DNA from: Brachycybe producta
Lineage: Eukaryota > Arthropoda > Diplopoda > Playtdesmida > Andrognathidae
Direction of reading: 5' to 3'
Length of the DNA: 64,000 bases
NCBI GenBank assembly: GCA_036925085.1
Contig: JAUPFP010000003.1
Span: 4,707,979-4,771,978 of the forward strand
A program made the translations under genes and the position numbers. This document shows, piece after piece, positions 1 to 11,931 of the stretch. Below the pieces are notes generated by a model. That model was not told the origin of the DNA and searched no databases. It was given only the letters and a program-made list of their open reading frames with translations. Every line of letters begins with the position of its first letter. The first letter of the stretch is position 1.

Positions 1-141
1 CTAATTGGTTTGTTGTGTGGTTCGACGTTGAAAAGGACGGAGCATGTGACGTAAGACTAGATAACCAACCAATTAGAAGCTGCCGGTCGTCATAAAAAGG
101 GCGGAGCCAACTTATGTTTGTCCGGATTTCTAATTGCCTGT
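1..141. mobile_element. MITE family A, copy cut by window edge
   Basis: Right part of a short inverted-repeat element whose outer end reads ctaattgcctgt. It matches the right two-thirds of the complete copy at 5100-5305, including the shared 'gggcggagccaactt' block. The left end lies outside the window. There is no coding capacity. Confidence 0.75.
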
Positions 142-697
142 ACTTTGCCCCTCAGTTTCAAATGGCGACTTCCTGTCACAGCAACATCAAAGGTTCCGAC
201 AGAGTTTCTCTTCTATATAAACTTTTTATTCTGTGACATTACCTCGAGAATTTTCTTGTTAAAATATTGTCATGACTTACCAAACGATTTCCCAATACGA
301 TTTTTAAAATTTAAAAATAAGTCATTAATATGATTTTTTTAAAAAAAAATTAAAAATCAATTGTCTTTTCATAAATGAACTTCATTAGATAGATGCATTT
401 GCACCAAAAAACAGACATTGGTAATTTTAAAAAAATCCCAAAAGTCTACCTATTTACTTAAATTCTGTTGTTGTCAGCTCACATTACTCTCTTATTCCCT
501 ATTGAAATATACAGTGTAGTAATCGTAACTAGTCCCTATCAATTCGTATAGTCCTCGCGCTTAATGTAGTACTCGTGAATTCATATTAAAGTAGAATGGG
601 CTTTAATAATTTATTTGAATTAGGCTACCTACCCACATGGCTCGCGAGCTGTGCTAAGTTTTTTTTTTTTAACGATTTTCATGATTTTTTTTTTACT
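142..697. other. AT-rich spacer, nothing recognised
   Basis: Non-coding, AT-rich sequence between two interspersed elements. I see no plausible exon, RNA gene or clear repeat in it. Confidence 0.4.
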
Positions 698-1221
698 TTA
701 AGAGGCTACATCACAAAATCACTTTGAAAAATCTCCGCAAAGAGCGCTAACATCACTTTTCTATTGAGCCCATAGACCCAATGTTAAAGAAAAAGTGTTA
801 ATTTTTAAAATACACAGTTGCGGTGGCAATATGTTTATTTTTCATATTTAAAGTTGTCCAATATTAAGTTTTCAAAGTGCAATGTGTACCTTAAAAACAT
901 TTCAAAATCGCGAATTTCTAACTTATGTTAAACTCCATTGAGTACGTGCTCGTACAGCAAAAACATCCATTAAAATGCTCGTAAAGTACGTAACAATAAT
1001 TTTAAAAAACCACAAATAAACCACAGTGAAGCCAACACATTGGCACACGTGCTGATTTTTTTAAAAAAAATATACGTATTTTTACGACCATTTTAATGGA
1101 TGTTTTTTGCGTATTCAATGGAATTTAACAAGTTGGAAATTCGCGATTTTGAAATAGAACCGCACTTACCTATTTTTTTCTCATTCTATCACTCGATCAG
1201 CATATATGTACGGCGCACCTT

Positions 1222-2428
1222 TGTAACATCCAGGTAACTTGTGATCCCGCCAAAACCATAGCCTGGGGGGTAAACAACTCATGCTTATCCCTCCCTCCCT
1301 AATTAATACTCAAGTGGCGGATTAATACTCTACAGGCCTGGTTACACTATATTACTAGTCACTGCAAAATAGTCATGCATGACTAGCTTAGTGATTGACT
1401 AGTCTTCAACCTATTGAACACTTGCATGTTACATTAGTGACTACTCTTTGTGATATATCACAGAAGACTAGCCAATCTTTAATAAGCACAGAAATTCAAG
1501 ATGGCACCATACAAGTGTACACGTTTTTGTGTATTTATTTTAAATAGAAACAAACATAATTAAACAAAAACATACCTTTATAAAAATTGATTAAGATCCC
1601 ATCGTTTTCAGCACTCCAAAGATTCGCCACGTTTCCTTTTAATTTCTTTGCAACTTTGTTGTCACGTGACTTCTCCTCTTCTACCTGATTCCTGATTGGC
1701 TAATCACTACTAACTAGTATTAAAAAGTAGGATGGAGGTCTACTCAAAAATTTGAGGTCACCATCCAGTCACATCCTGGTCAGAGAGGGGTCACAAGGTA
1801 TGTTACACATAATGATAGAAACAAGTAATAGTAAACTAGTAATATATTGTAACCAGTCCTTTAGGACCATGGTCACTTGGACCTGGTTACACTTCGTAGG
1901 TGTACACAGGTCCAAGGTATAAGAAGACCATGTTCCTCTTTGTTCTTCGTCCACTCTTTCGCTCAACTTTTGTACTACGTAGATTCTCACATCCGTATCA
2001 CATCATGGGCCGGGGATGCACCTTTAATATCAAACATTCATTCTTGTAATGTTGATGTTTCTATGCAACAAAGAATAAAGTGTTTACAATATGAAACTGC
2101 GTTGTCCTATGTATCGAAACTAATCCTTCTCTGGACAGGCCGGAGACACCATAAGGCAAGAAGACATATTGATCTCTACGGAGCAGCAGATCTTCCTAAC
2201 AAAGGAAGATGAACAACAAGTGGATGGATAAAGAAGTGGATGGCCACCACCATTCTGATAGATTACACCCCTATGCAGAAGGATGATTACAATCCATCAC
2301 TATCCGACTACCTATGTAGCTCGAATCTTTTCCGTGTGGGCACTGCGCGATCGATCGAGAGACAAGTTACATAAAAGAGAGCATAATGAATTGCTCGAAA
2401 TTGGTCAACAGGTCGTCAATCGCTCACA
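1222..2428 (+). mobile_element. solo LTR of the 29.4-kb LTR-element family, carrying a MITE
   Basis: It begins tgtaacatcc and ends gctcaca, like the LTRs at 29418-30105 and 38797-39484. The 4-bp target duplication cctt (1218-1221 and 2429-2432) is perfect and falls inside MITE B. The copy is about 1.2 kb instead of 0.69 kb because a 529-bp MITE lies inside it. No internal element sequence is present, so it arose by LTR-LTR recombination. It is an old, diverged copy. Confidence 0.88.
1333..1861. mobile_element. TA-flanked MITE inside the solo LTR
   Basis: The terminal inverted repeats pair cctggttacactatatta at the left with its near-complement at the right. TA flanks both sides (1331-1332 and 1862-1863). 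Other copies of the LTR lack this block at the same place, so the insertion is confirmed by comparison. The interior is rich in ctagt/actag palindromes. A TA target is typical of Tc1/mariner-type elements; the family is not identified further. Confidence 0.8.
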
Positions 2429-2615
2429 CCTTGCACTTTGAAAACTTAATATTGGACAACTTTAAATAAGAAAAATCGACATATTGTCGCCACGACTGTG
2501 GATTTTAAAAATTAACATTTTTTCTTTAATATTGGGTCTATGGGCTCAATAGAAAAACGATGCCAGCGCTCTTTGTGGAGATTTTTCGAAGTAATTTTGT
2601 GATGTAGCCTCTTAG

Positions 2616-3250
2616 AATATATATTTTTTGGGCATGAAGTTACCCAGATTGACTGTAGGGTGTTTCCAAATGCAATCAAAACGACACGTACGATATCCCC
2701 ATTTTTTTTGTCCTCGTGGGTGATATGAGTGATAAATAGGGGGGGGGGGAGGGGGTACGGGTTTTACGATTTTACCACACGGTCAACGCAACTGAAGCCC
2801 AACTTCGTATAATAAAAAGACGAAACTTCCAAGTTTCCCTTCATTTAGCCCAAAAACACTTAAGAAGTTTGAAACGCCCACGCCAACTGGCAACTGTTTA
2901 GTCTAGTTTTTAATTTAGCTCTTAAGAGTCCCCCCCCCCCTTTTTCTAGTTTTCTTTAAAGTTTCAGAAATCCTCCTCCTCCTCCTTTCATAAAAACAAA
3001 GTCAAACACGTTAAATAATTAAAACTTTTTGCGAAGTGAAATTTCGTTTTCGGAATAAAACTGAGTGACAGGAAGAAGGAAGGGTGGGAAAATAGGAGGA
3101 ATAGGAGAAGAGGGTGAGGTGGGGGTGGGGGGGGGCTGAGTGAAAGGATGTTGTTGTGTCCCATTTATGTTTACACTTCATCACTGGCGAGAGAAACTTT
3201 TTGTTTATTTTGAACGACTATAAAAGCCTATGTAACAAAAAATAATGACT
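2616..3250. other. low-complexity spacer with G and C homopolymer runs
   Basis: Contains several short G or C runs (about 2740, 2930 and 3125) and a cct triplet run. No gene or element end was recognised. Confidence 0.4.
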
Positions 3251-3635
3251 AACGAACTACAACAACAACAAAAAACGGTATTCCTATAGAAATTGAATGA
3301 CAGAACTGAAAATAATGAGTGACAGACAAGACAGCGCTGAAAAATCCACTAAAGAACAGAAAGAACTATAGAATTCAAATTAAAACCGGGGTAAAGAACT
3401 GAAAAAATTAATGAAAAAAACTAATAAAATGAGTGAAACGACTGCAGTGAAATCAATGCAAGGACTGTGAAAATAATTTAAAAACGTCAAAAATGACGAA
3501 AAAAAACTTGAAAAAGAAGTGAAAAGGAAGAGAAAAAAATCAAATTGACTGCAAACAAGAAAATTAAACACAAAAAAAAACAATGTTTTGTGACAAAAAA
3601 AGGTCTAAAAGTAAAACAAGACGTAATCGTGTCTT

Positions 3636-3700
3636 GTGTTGTTGGTGTAGTGGTCAGTGTCTCGGACTCTCAACCAAAGGTAATGTTGGTCATGGTTCAC
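3636..3700 (+). other. tRNA-like fragment, possible SINE head
   Basis: The sequence tggtgtagtggtcagtgtc fits a pol III A box, and cggactctcaacc resembles the anticodon arm of a tRNA-Glu(CTC)-like molecule. A poor B-box-like stretch (ggttcactgtc) follows about 35 bases later. The acceptor stem is not recognisable, so this is not a functional tRNA gene. It is best read as the 5' head of a decayed SINE or a tRNA pseudogene. Confidence 0.4.
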
Positions 3701-3701
3701 T

Positions 3702-4036
3702 GTCACGATAGCAAATGTCTACATGTCATGACAATGTGACGTCTACTTCACAGATGTCACTGAGTCAACAGTGTTGCCTCTCTCTCTCCCCCTCCAGAAG
3801 CCAAATCTCCCTACAAAGTGGATATATTTCCCTACAAGCGGCGGTCACTCAACAACTATTACTATCGTGACAGTACTATCAACTATCTAGTCAAATGAGA
3901 TAGTTGTGATAGTTGCTATTGCAACAGTGTGATAGTGACTATCATATGTGGTCTGCACGATGATAGTTCTCGCGATAGTTGCTGTTCTGTCATGACAGCA
4001 ACTATCGTGACAACTATCATCGTGAAAACCGGGGCT
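3702..4036. mobile_element. PIF-like MITE family F, left end missing
   Basis: Its right end (gaaaaccggggct followed by TAA) and interior, rich in atagt/actat palindromes, match the complete copy at 61456-61927. The left terminus is absent. There is no coding capacity. Confidence 0.7.
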
Positions 4037-4870
4037 TAAGTTAAATAAACTCGAGTAAAAATCAGTAAACGGACTGATAAAATGAATAACAGAAAATGGC
4101 AATAACGCGTACAAGGACTGAGAAACGAGAAGAAAAGAAAAAACTAGCGAAATTCAAATAAAAACCGGGGTGTAAAGAACTGAAGAAAAAAAAAAAAAAT
4201 AATGAAAAAACTAAAAAAAAAAACAATAAGTGAAAGGACTGCAGAGAAATTAGAGCAAAGAACTGTAAAAATAATTTAAAAACGTCAAAAATGAATAATA
4301 GAAGAAAAAAAACTTGAAAAAGGACGGGAAAAAGCCAAATACTAATTGCAAAAAAAAATCAGTTAACGGACTGAAAAACTGAATAACAGAAAATGGTAAT
4401 AACGCGTACAAGGACTGAGAAATGAGAAAAAAATTGAATGAAATCAAAATTAGTGAAAGAAAACTGAATAACGAATGAAGTAAACAATGAGTGGAAAGAT
4501 TCGAAGAAAAAAAAAAAATTCATGAAATGAATGAATAAGTTTTGGAAATAACTAGAAAAACGAGATAAAAAAAATAGAATCCGAGTAAAGGGACTGAAAA
4601 ACAAAAAATAATGGCTGAAAATAACGCATGACAAGACAGAAAAAACTAGAAAATGAAATAAAAAATGAATGAAACTCAAAAAATTTAATGAAAAAAACAA
4701 AAAACAAAAATAACAGTAAAAAGACTGAGAATAAAAATTCAGAAACAAATGAAAAATAATCGACAAAACGATTGAAAAATCGAGTTAAAACCAAAAATAA
4801 AAATGAATAAAACTACTAAAATATGTAAAAAAGTCCTGAGAAGAAAAAAAAAAAAAAAAAAAGGTTTTAG

Positions 4871-5464
4871 GTACGGAGCCCTGTAAAGGACATGCAAGAT
4901 TTTTTTTTTTAGTTCTCGACTTTTAATATCGATATTTCGACTTTTCCCCGAATCTCGACATGTCGACTTGTAATCTCTTTTATTCGGTCATGTTAATTAT
5001 ACCATGTTGTGCATGGCATACTGTTAATAATTAAATTATTGCTGCTACAAGAGGGCGCTTGCAATAATTTTCATTATTAAGAGTATGGTGTGCGCAAAAC
5101 CAGGCAATTAGAAATCGGAACAAACAGAAGTTGGCTCCGCGCCTAATTATGACGACCGGCAACTTCTAATTGGTTTGTTGTGCGGTTCGACGTTGAAAAG
5201 GGCGGAGTATGTGACGTCAGACTACATAACCAACCAATTAGAAGTTGCGTTCGTCATAAAAAGGGCGGAGCCAACTTCTGTTTATCCCAATTTCTAATTG
5301 CCTGTCGCGCAACATGGCATAATTAACAAGGCCGAATGAAAAAGATTAGAAGTCGACATTAAAGTGGAAATGTCGTGATTAAAGTCGAAATGTCGAAATT
5401 CTGCAAAAGTCGACATGTCGAGATTTTTAAAAAAAATCCCGCATGTCCTTTACAGGGCTTCGTA
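4871..5464. mobile_element. inverted-repeat element family K with MITE A inside
   Basis: Left end gtacggagccctgtaaagga and right end tcctttacagggcttcgtac are inverted repeats of each other. The subterminal cgacatgtcgac-rich sequence is also inverted. The flanks share tttag. A complete MITE A copy (5100-5305) sits in the middle, so K is the older element. There is no open reading frame of note. Confidence 0.75.
5100..5305. mobile_element. MITE family A, complete copy
   Basis: A short element with inverted arms of about 70 bp. The ends read caggcaattagaaat and atttctaattgcctg. The flanks tgcgcaaaa and cgcgcaaca agree at 7 of 9 positions, consistent with the perfect 9-bp duplication of the copy at 7160-7358. 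It is inserted in element K. Confidence 0.8.
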
Positions 5465-7159
5465 CTTTAGAAAACACTAAAAGGACTGGAAAAATACCTA
5501 AAAAAAAAAAAAAAGTAAATTTGATCAGCAAGAAAAAAAGAATGATTGACAGATAGTGGAGTGATAGAAATGAGTGGCAGAGAGAAAAAAAAAAAACGAG
5601 AAACTGGTGATGATGTCATAAGCAAGCAAGAAGGCGCGATCAACCTTGAAATGGCGGGAGATAATAAGTATACATTCGCGGCACGTGGCCACGCTGTTGA
5701 TCTCTCGGTGAAAAGAGAGGTACGAAGGCGGGATTCTAATGACACACACATTACAATTTATAACAGAATAGCAATAATAAGACCGATCTATCTTAACAGC
5801 AGTAAGTGAACTAAATGATAACACTTAAGGAAGAGGCTAGAAAACAACATTAAAACCTACCTGTCCTTCATTCATTTACACTCGACTTGCTATCAATATC
5901 CACGGCACTATTTCACAATAAAGTTATACTGAAACAACACGAACGTTAACTTACTACAATGAGAAAGTGAAACTATTTTTCCTCCAAACACGACTTCAAA
6001 ACGACAAAAACAAGATACGCCTCAATCCAACTTTCCATTAAAAAAAAAACCAACCACTTGTTCAACAAGTTGCAAACTTCGAGAAGTTCACACAGACGAG
6101 GAGAGCGGAAAACAGTTCTGTTTTAGCAGACGAGCAATAAAGGGCGTCAGCTAATCGTATATATAAACGTTTTGAAAGACCGAGGCGCGCTTTTTATAAA
6201 GATAAAGATGGGTATACGAACATGGCGTTTATTACTAGAAAAATAGTTATAACACGCCATGTTAGTACAACCATTTGTAAACCTATATAGCGCATCAAGT
6301 ATATGACGTCATTTCATTCTTCAAAACAGGTTGCTAGCACTCGCAAGTTGTGCTCAATTAGTCGATGATGACACAATCTTATAACTAGAGATAGGCTAGC
6401 GTACGCATGCGGCCTATGGAGCCGCCATTTATGGACCAGTCTATTAAACTTACATTGACAAAATTTACATTTTTTTCACGTTAACCTTTTTCAGATGCAA
6501 CATAAAGAAAAAATTCAAAATGTTTTAAAAACTAGAATAGTACATGATAAATTTAAAAAGGTTCCATGACGATTGCTTGACAAATAAACTTGTTATGATC
6601 GTTTGAAATCGCTAAACCCATAAAATTTTCCTCATAAAAAATAAACTATTATGGGTGAGAATGGAAGTTTTGCAAAACTAAAAAATGGATACTCAAATAC
6701 ATCCTTTGACTCCAAAACATGAAAATTAAATCATAAACATAACTCGAATGTGTCGATTATTTTCAGTCTGATGGCATTTTGTGGTATTTTCACCCATTAT
6801 TAAGTTATTTCAATTTTTACGAAATAATACCTAAAATACATTGCTATAGAATACGAGATAGAGACGAAAAGATGCAACTGGTAAGAAAATGTCACTGGTG
6901 CCAGCTCGTATAGATCAATAAGCTTTACACAATCTGCTGACGTCATTTGATATTGAAAAAAAAAGCTGCAAGAGCTCCTAAGATCAAGAAGCCTGAAATT
7001 CAAGAATGGCGCCAAATTTAAATCCTCTCAATTACGTTTTACTCTAATCATGGATTAGTCACGGTTTTCATTCAACATCACGAAATTGGGTTGCAATGAA
7101 ATCAGCAAAAATCATGACCCCAAACAAGAAAAAAAAAAAACTTTTTCTCACTTGCAAAT
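5465..7159. other. intergenic sequence without a supported gene
   Basis: Short open frames on both strands around 5525-5824 lack splice or protein-family support. About 6150-6180 there is a tatataaa-like stretch that could be promoter-like but has no gene next to it. Nothing else was recognised. Confidence 0.35.
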
Positions 7160-7358
7160 ACAGGCAAGTGTGCTCAGCAGTAAAAATTGTGTTGGCCCCG
7201 CCCTTTTTATAAGGGTCATCAATTTCTAATTGGTCTGTTACTTGGTCTGATGTCACATGCCACGCCCTTTTCAATTTCAAATTGGTTGATATTTGGTCTG
7301 ACGCTCATAAAAGGGGCGGAGCCAACAAAATGTTTTACTGCTGGGCACACTTGCCTGT
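7160..7358. mobile_element. MITE family A with perfect 9-bp target duplication
   Basis: A 199-bp element with ends acaggcaagtgtgc and gcacacttgcctgt, flanked on both sides by cttgcaaat (7151-7159 and 7359-7367). The arms fold into a near-complete hairpin. A 9-bp duplication with long terminal inverted repeats is the hallmark of Mutator-like elements; the family assignment is inference. Confidence 0.88.
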
Positions 7359-7367
7359 CTTGCAAAT

Positions 7368-7724
7368 ATCTTGAGCTGAATAATTTGATCCAAGTTGCGT
7401 ATTTTTTTTTTCTTTCTCGTGCTTAATAAATTACTTCTCACGTACAGAATTCATAATAAAGTAATACATCCACATACACACACATAAAAAAAACACTTGC
7501 AAAAAAAAAAAATGTTTAAGACTCAATAAAGCCCCCCATTGTACCAGATTCTCCCAATTGTTAGTTAGTATAGCAGCTACACAAGCCTAAACAAAATGCA
7601 CGCACAGTAAATTATCCGACAGTTTCTAAATACATTTAGCCGCATTAGCGGGATCGTTTCTAATCACTCTGATAACGTTTCCACTAGTGAAGACGTAGGC
7701 ACAAAAAAACGACGTCATTTTCAC
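7368..7724. other. AT-rich spacer
   Basis: No gene, repeat end or RNA was recognised between two MITEs. Confidence 0.35.
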
Positions 7725-7728
7725 TTAA

Positions 7729-8495
7729 GAGGCTACATCTGAAAATTACTTGGAAAATTCTCCGCACAAAGCGCTAGCATCGTTTTTCTGTTGAGCCCAT
7801 AGACCCGATGTTAAAGAAAAAACGTTAATTTTTAAAATACACAGTCGCGACGGCAATATGTTTGTTTTTCATATTTAAAGTTGTCCAATATTAAGTTTTC
7901 AAAGTGATGTGCACCTTAAATATATGCTGATCGAGTGATAAAATGACAAAAAATTGGTAAGTGCGGTTCTATTTTTAAAGACTATTTCAAAATCGCGAAT
8001 TTCTAACTTTTATGTTAAACTCCATTGAGTACGCGCTCGTAAGCAAAAAAAACATCCATTAAAATGTTGGTAAAAATATAAAAATATTTAAAAAAAAAAA
8101 CAGAAAAAAAACTCACTGTAGTTTAATTGTGGGTTTTAAAATTATTTTTTAGGTATTTTTACGAGCATTTTAACGGATGTTTTTGCTTACGAGTGCATAT
8201 TCAATGGAGTTTTAACATAAGAGTTAGAAATTTGCGATTTTGAAATAGTCTTTAAAAATAGAACCGCACTTACCAATTTTTTGTCATTCTATCACTCGAT
8301 CAGCATTATATTTAAGGTGTACATTGCACTTTGAAAACTTAATATTGGACAACTTTAAATATGAAAAACAAACATATTGCCGTCGCGACTGTGTATTTTA
8401 AAAATTAACATTTTTTCTTTAACATTGTGTCAATAGAAAATGATGCTAAGCGCCCTTTGCAGAGATTTTTCGAAGTAATTTTGTGATATAGCCTC
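7729..8495. mobile_element. TTAA-flanked foldback MITE family B, intact
   Basis: A 767-bp element flanked by perfect TTAA on both sides (7725-7728 and 8496-8499). The ends are gaggctacatc and its near-complement. Almost the entire element is two inverted arms of roughly 350 bp around a short AT-rich centre, so it can fold into one very long hairpin. It is the reference copy for the interrupted copies at 702-2611 and about 15880-17027. Confidence 0.88.
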
Positions 8496-8499
8496 TTAA

Positions 8500-10925
8500 G
8501 TGTTATAGGACGTTTTTCTTTACGTTTTTTTTCTCTCCAATATAGTCAAAATTTAATTCAAAATATTAAATTATATAAACGCAATCAATATATATAAATT
8601 CAACAATTTTGCGGCACACTTAGCATATCTCACGGGCACTGCCGCGGCGAACTACGCGCTCGTATTTGAGAATCACTGAACTTAACTAGTTAGATTCATA
8701 TGAGATCTGAACCGTACGACATAGTGGACAAGTGACACAAAACAGTGAATTACTGACACCATTCTGTAGAATTGACCTCACCATTGAGCCTGCTTCAGAA
8801 ATTATTAATGATGTTCATTTAAAGGCAAAGAACCCTCTCTCACGGTCACCTAACCTTAAACCCAGTTGTCCTAAACATGAAAATACATTCCACAGTTCTA
8901 CATCTAAACCCTCTTTTCTTTTGACCAAACCTCCTCCTTCTCTTCCTCCCCTTTTTCTTTGCCCTCAACCCTCTTTTCTGATATTAAATGATGATTGAAA
9001 GAGCAAAGGGAAAAATAGAAAGAAAGAAATGAGATTGTATTTGAAGATATCATACACACTTTAAACCATATCAAAAGTCGGTATCTTTCAGTGTGTGTGT
9101 CTGTGTTTGTCACAACAGATAGAAACGACTCTCTTTGGGGCTTTTAAAGAAGAAATAAAAAGGCCCTCCAGAAAAAAGAGGGTTCTTCTTTCAAAAACAC
9201 ACAAAATAAAACAACTCTTAACCCACCCCCCCCCCCCCCTTTACCTTTTTACTCAAAAACATGGTGTAGAAAAAAAAAAAAAACTGCCCCTTTTAAAAGT
9301 GTCAATAAAATTAATGAGTGTACCCTGAGGGGCCCATTTACACACCTCTTGTTGCTCAGGTGGAAAAACCGAGGGGGTGAGATAAAAGGGGGGAGGGAGA
9401 GTGGGGGTAAAAAACCCAAATATCTTCTATAGTCCACCCGATCTCCAATTAATTGATGTTTGAAATTCACATTTTTAAGGGAACCACAAAAAAATTAAAA
9501 CAACCTCATAAAAAAAGGAACAACCCTCCTCGCTTTTGCGAAGGAAACGAAACAATCTAGCAATCACTTTGTGGATATGTTATGTGTTTATTAAAAACGG
9601 TTGAACAACTTTCAAAAACCATGATCATAAAAATGTCAAAACAAACTGCTTACATTAAAAGTGACACTCAATTTGAGCCCTGTTACAGCAGAATCATGAA
9701 ATCACTGAAACTATAAAAATTGGCTTGAGAAAACTTAATTAAAGGGTGCATTTGAGAACACAATGCCGTGTATCAATACTTAAATTGAAATTGTTAAAAA
9801 AGGTGTTTGAAAATGATCAGTTTTAAAACAAAAAATGCTTGAAACCAGCAAATCTTTTTTAAATATTTTTCCTACTTCTCTTGTTTTTTCACAAAAAGAA
9901 AAATTCTCTTATTTTCTTTGAATTGTGATTTTCTGTGATTTTTAAACTTTAATTGAATTTCATCCTAAAATCGGCCCAAGGCTCCTTAAAGATGTTCTTC
10001 GGGTAAACAGGTATTTTCCAGTGTTCTGACAAATTACTTTTAAAAGTAGCGAATTACATTAGTAATTTATTATTATTAATTACAGCAGTAAAAAAATAAT
10101 TACAATTACCAGATTTTTGAAAGTAATGAATTACAATTAGACTACTCATTTTATCTCAAATTAATTTAATTTTGAGAAAAAAATAAATAAATCTTTATCA
10201 CATTTGAGTAGTAACTTTGTCTGCTAAAACATTGCAGGCAACAGATACAATGGATGTTAGTGGAGTGTTCTTGTTTGTTTATACAAAGCTTGCTTAGTAC
10301 TGTAATACCTTGTACAGACATGAGTTAAATGAATTGAAATTAAATGTGTTTAGGTGAATTATACGGAATCCAGTTACGGACATAAACCAAATAAAAATTG
10401 ACTTTATTATTAATATTTTAAATTGAAATACTAAATATTTTGTCAATAGTTTCTATATTATATTTAAGTATTAACTCAATATTTTGAGATTATTAACTGA
10501 ATAAATTGAATTCGACATATTGTTTGTTTGTCCTTCACAGGGCTCTGTAGAACACGTTTATTATTTAAATGCATTTAAATTATCAGGTGTGTAGTAGGTA
10601 TAATGCCGTGAGTGATATCTAACCTTTTTGTTTTGTTTGGAGAAACCCGATGAAATATTTCGTCAAATCTCGGACAACCCCTACCTGGCTGACACATATT
10701 AGAATCGACAGGAGTAAATTACAAAATAGACGTGTAATGCAGTAGGGTTAATAAATAATTAATTATTAACTCACACTTTTCAATAAAATATTATAAGTGT
10801 ATTTAATGGCTATTTCTATTTACTATTTCTTTGAAGCTTTTGCAAAATCTCGCCGAACCCTGGTTGGGAATCACTCCTATAATTATTAGGACAGAAAACA
10901 TACTTAATACACTTATGCTGGCAAT
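8500..10925. other. gene-free spacer
   Basis: Contains T/C- and A-rich runs (8930-8990 and 9220-9290) and an AT-rich stretch near 10020-10150 with repeated aattac/gtaatt motifs, possibly a decayed short element. Several short open frames are low-complexity and unconvincing. No gene is supported. Confidence 0.35.
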
Positions 10926-10929
10926 CTGG

Positions 10930-11596
10930 TGTAACACCCAGTAACTCCCGATCCCGCCAAAACCATATCCTAGGGGGTAAACAACTCCTGCTTGTTCCTC
11001 CCTCCTCTCCTAATTAATATTCTAGTGGCGGATTGATACTCTTAGGACCATGGTCGCTTGGACCAGGTTACACCTCGTAGGTGTACACAGGTCCAAGGTA
11101 TAAAAGGACCGTGTTCCTCTTTGTTCATTGTCCTTGTCTTTTGCTCAACTTTGTTGTATTACGTCAATTCTTATCCGTACCACATCATGGGCATGAGGAC
11201 GCACCTTTGATTAACAATTCATTCTTGTAAACTTGAGTGCTTCCGTACAAGAATGAATAAAGTGTTTATAATGGAATCTGCGTTGTTTTCATGTTTGGAA
11301 ACTAATACTTCTCTACACAGGCCGGAGACATACAGATCCTGGAGCAGCTACAGCATCTTCAATTGGTTAACAACAAAGGAAGATGCATATCAGCGTCGAC
11401 CAGGAGAGATGGCCACCATCCTTCAGCAAAGATTACACCCCTGCACAGAAGGATGATCGCAATCGATTGCCATCCGACTACTTCTGTAACTCGAATCTTC
11501 TTTGTGCGGTCACCGCGCAATTAGAAGAAGAAACGAGTTGCAGAAAACATCATCATCAAGTTGGTATTTTTATAAGGTCGACATCAAAAGCTCACA
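10930..11596 (+). mobile_element. solo LTR of the 29.4-kb LTR-element family
   Basis: Begins tgtaacaccc and ends agctcaca, and is collinear over its length with the LTRs at 29418 and 38797, including the tataaaa box and aataaa signal. The flanking 4-mers are ctgg and atgg, an almost intact target duplication. It is old, with scattered divergence and no internal region. Confidence 0.87.
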
Positions 11597-11931
11597 ATGG
11601 CATGTTACTTATAGGTTTTTATTGGAAAGAGAAAAAAAACTTCTGGCATAATTAAGATTATTAATTATGGAAATAATCAAATTAAATGTGACTCATACGT
11701 GAACACACAATCAGGGGACATAATGGGTACAAGTTCTTTGGTGGGCAAAATTTTGCATCGGCGCCATTACCACCCTCCTTTCCCGACAAAAAATATAGTT
11801 GATTTTTTTGAGTTAACTATTTTTCTTAATCAATTTTTCAAACAACTTTTTGCTTTGAATTAGAACTTTAATATTAGAAAAAATTAATGTTAGGTTTTAA
11901 TTGGTTTAATACTTTATTAAATATACAGTAG

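Larger units (their letters stand above)
702..2611. mobile_element. TTAA-flanked foldback MITE family B, with nested insertions
   Basis: The ends are gaggctacatcac and gtgatgtagcctc. TTAA abuts the left end (698-701) and a one-base variant, TTAG, abuts the right end. The two arms are long inverted repeats of each other, as in the intact copy at 7729-8495. The right arm is interrupted by a solo LTR (1222-2428), which is itself interrupted by a second MITE (1333-1861). The TTAA target suggests a piggyBac-type or other TTAA-specific transposase supplied in trans; that is inference, because no transposase is present. Confidence 0.8.
3250..4860. repeat. A-rich degenerate satellite-like repeat
   Basis: A strongly purine-biased stretch built from recurring modules such as ggactgaaaaa and aataacgcgtacaaggactg. 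The block at about 3370-3530 recurs at about 4150-4310, and the block at about 4058-4135 recurs at about 4356-4435. Modules are diverged and unevenly spaced. Long F/S-rich open frames on the opposite strand are by-products of this composition. A tRNA-like fragment and a truncated MITE interrupt it. Confidence 0.6.

Noticed and set aside
3636-3700. Functional tRNA gene
   Set aside because: No acceptor stem pairing and a poor B box.
4359-4794. Long F/S-rich open frames on the minus strand
   Set aside because: They arise from the A-rich repeat on the plus strand; no domains, no splice signals, extreme composition.
5546-5809. 87-codon plus-strand frame (MTDSGVIEMSG...)
   Set aside because: No recognisable domain or splice context, and an overlapping minus-strand frame of equal length; not supported as a gene.
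8732-8998. 88-codon plus-strand frame
   Set aside because: Its C-terminal half is a T/C-rich low-complexity run and the start lacks context.
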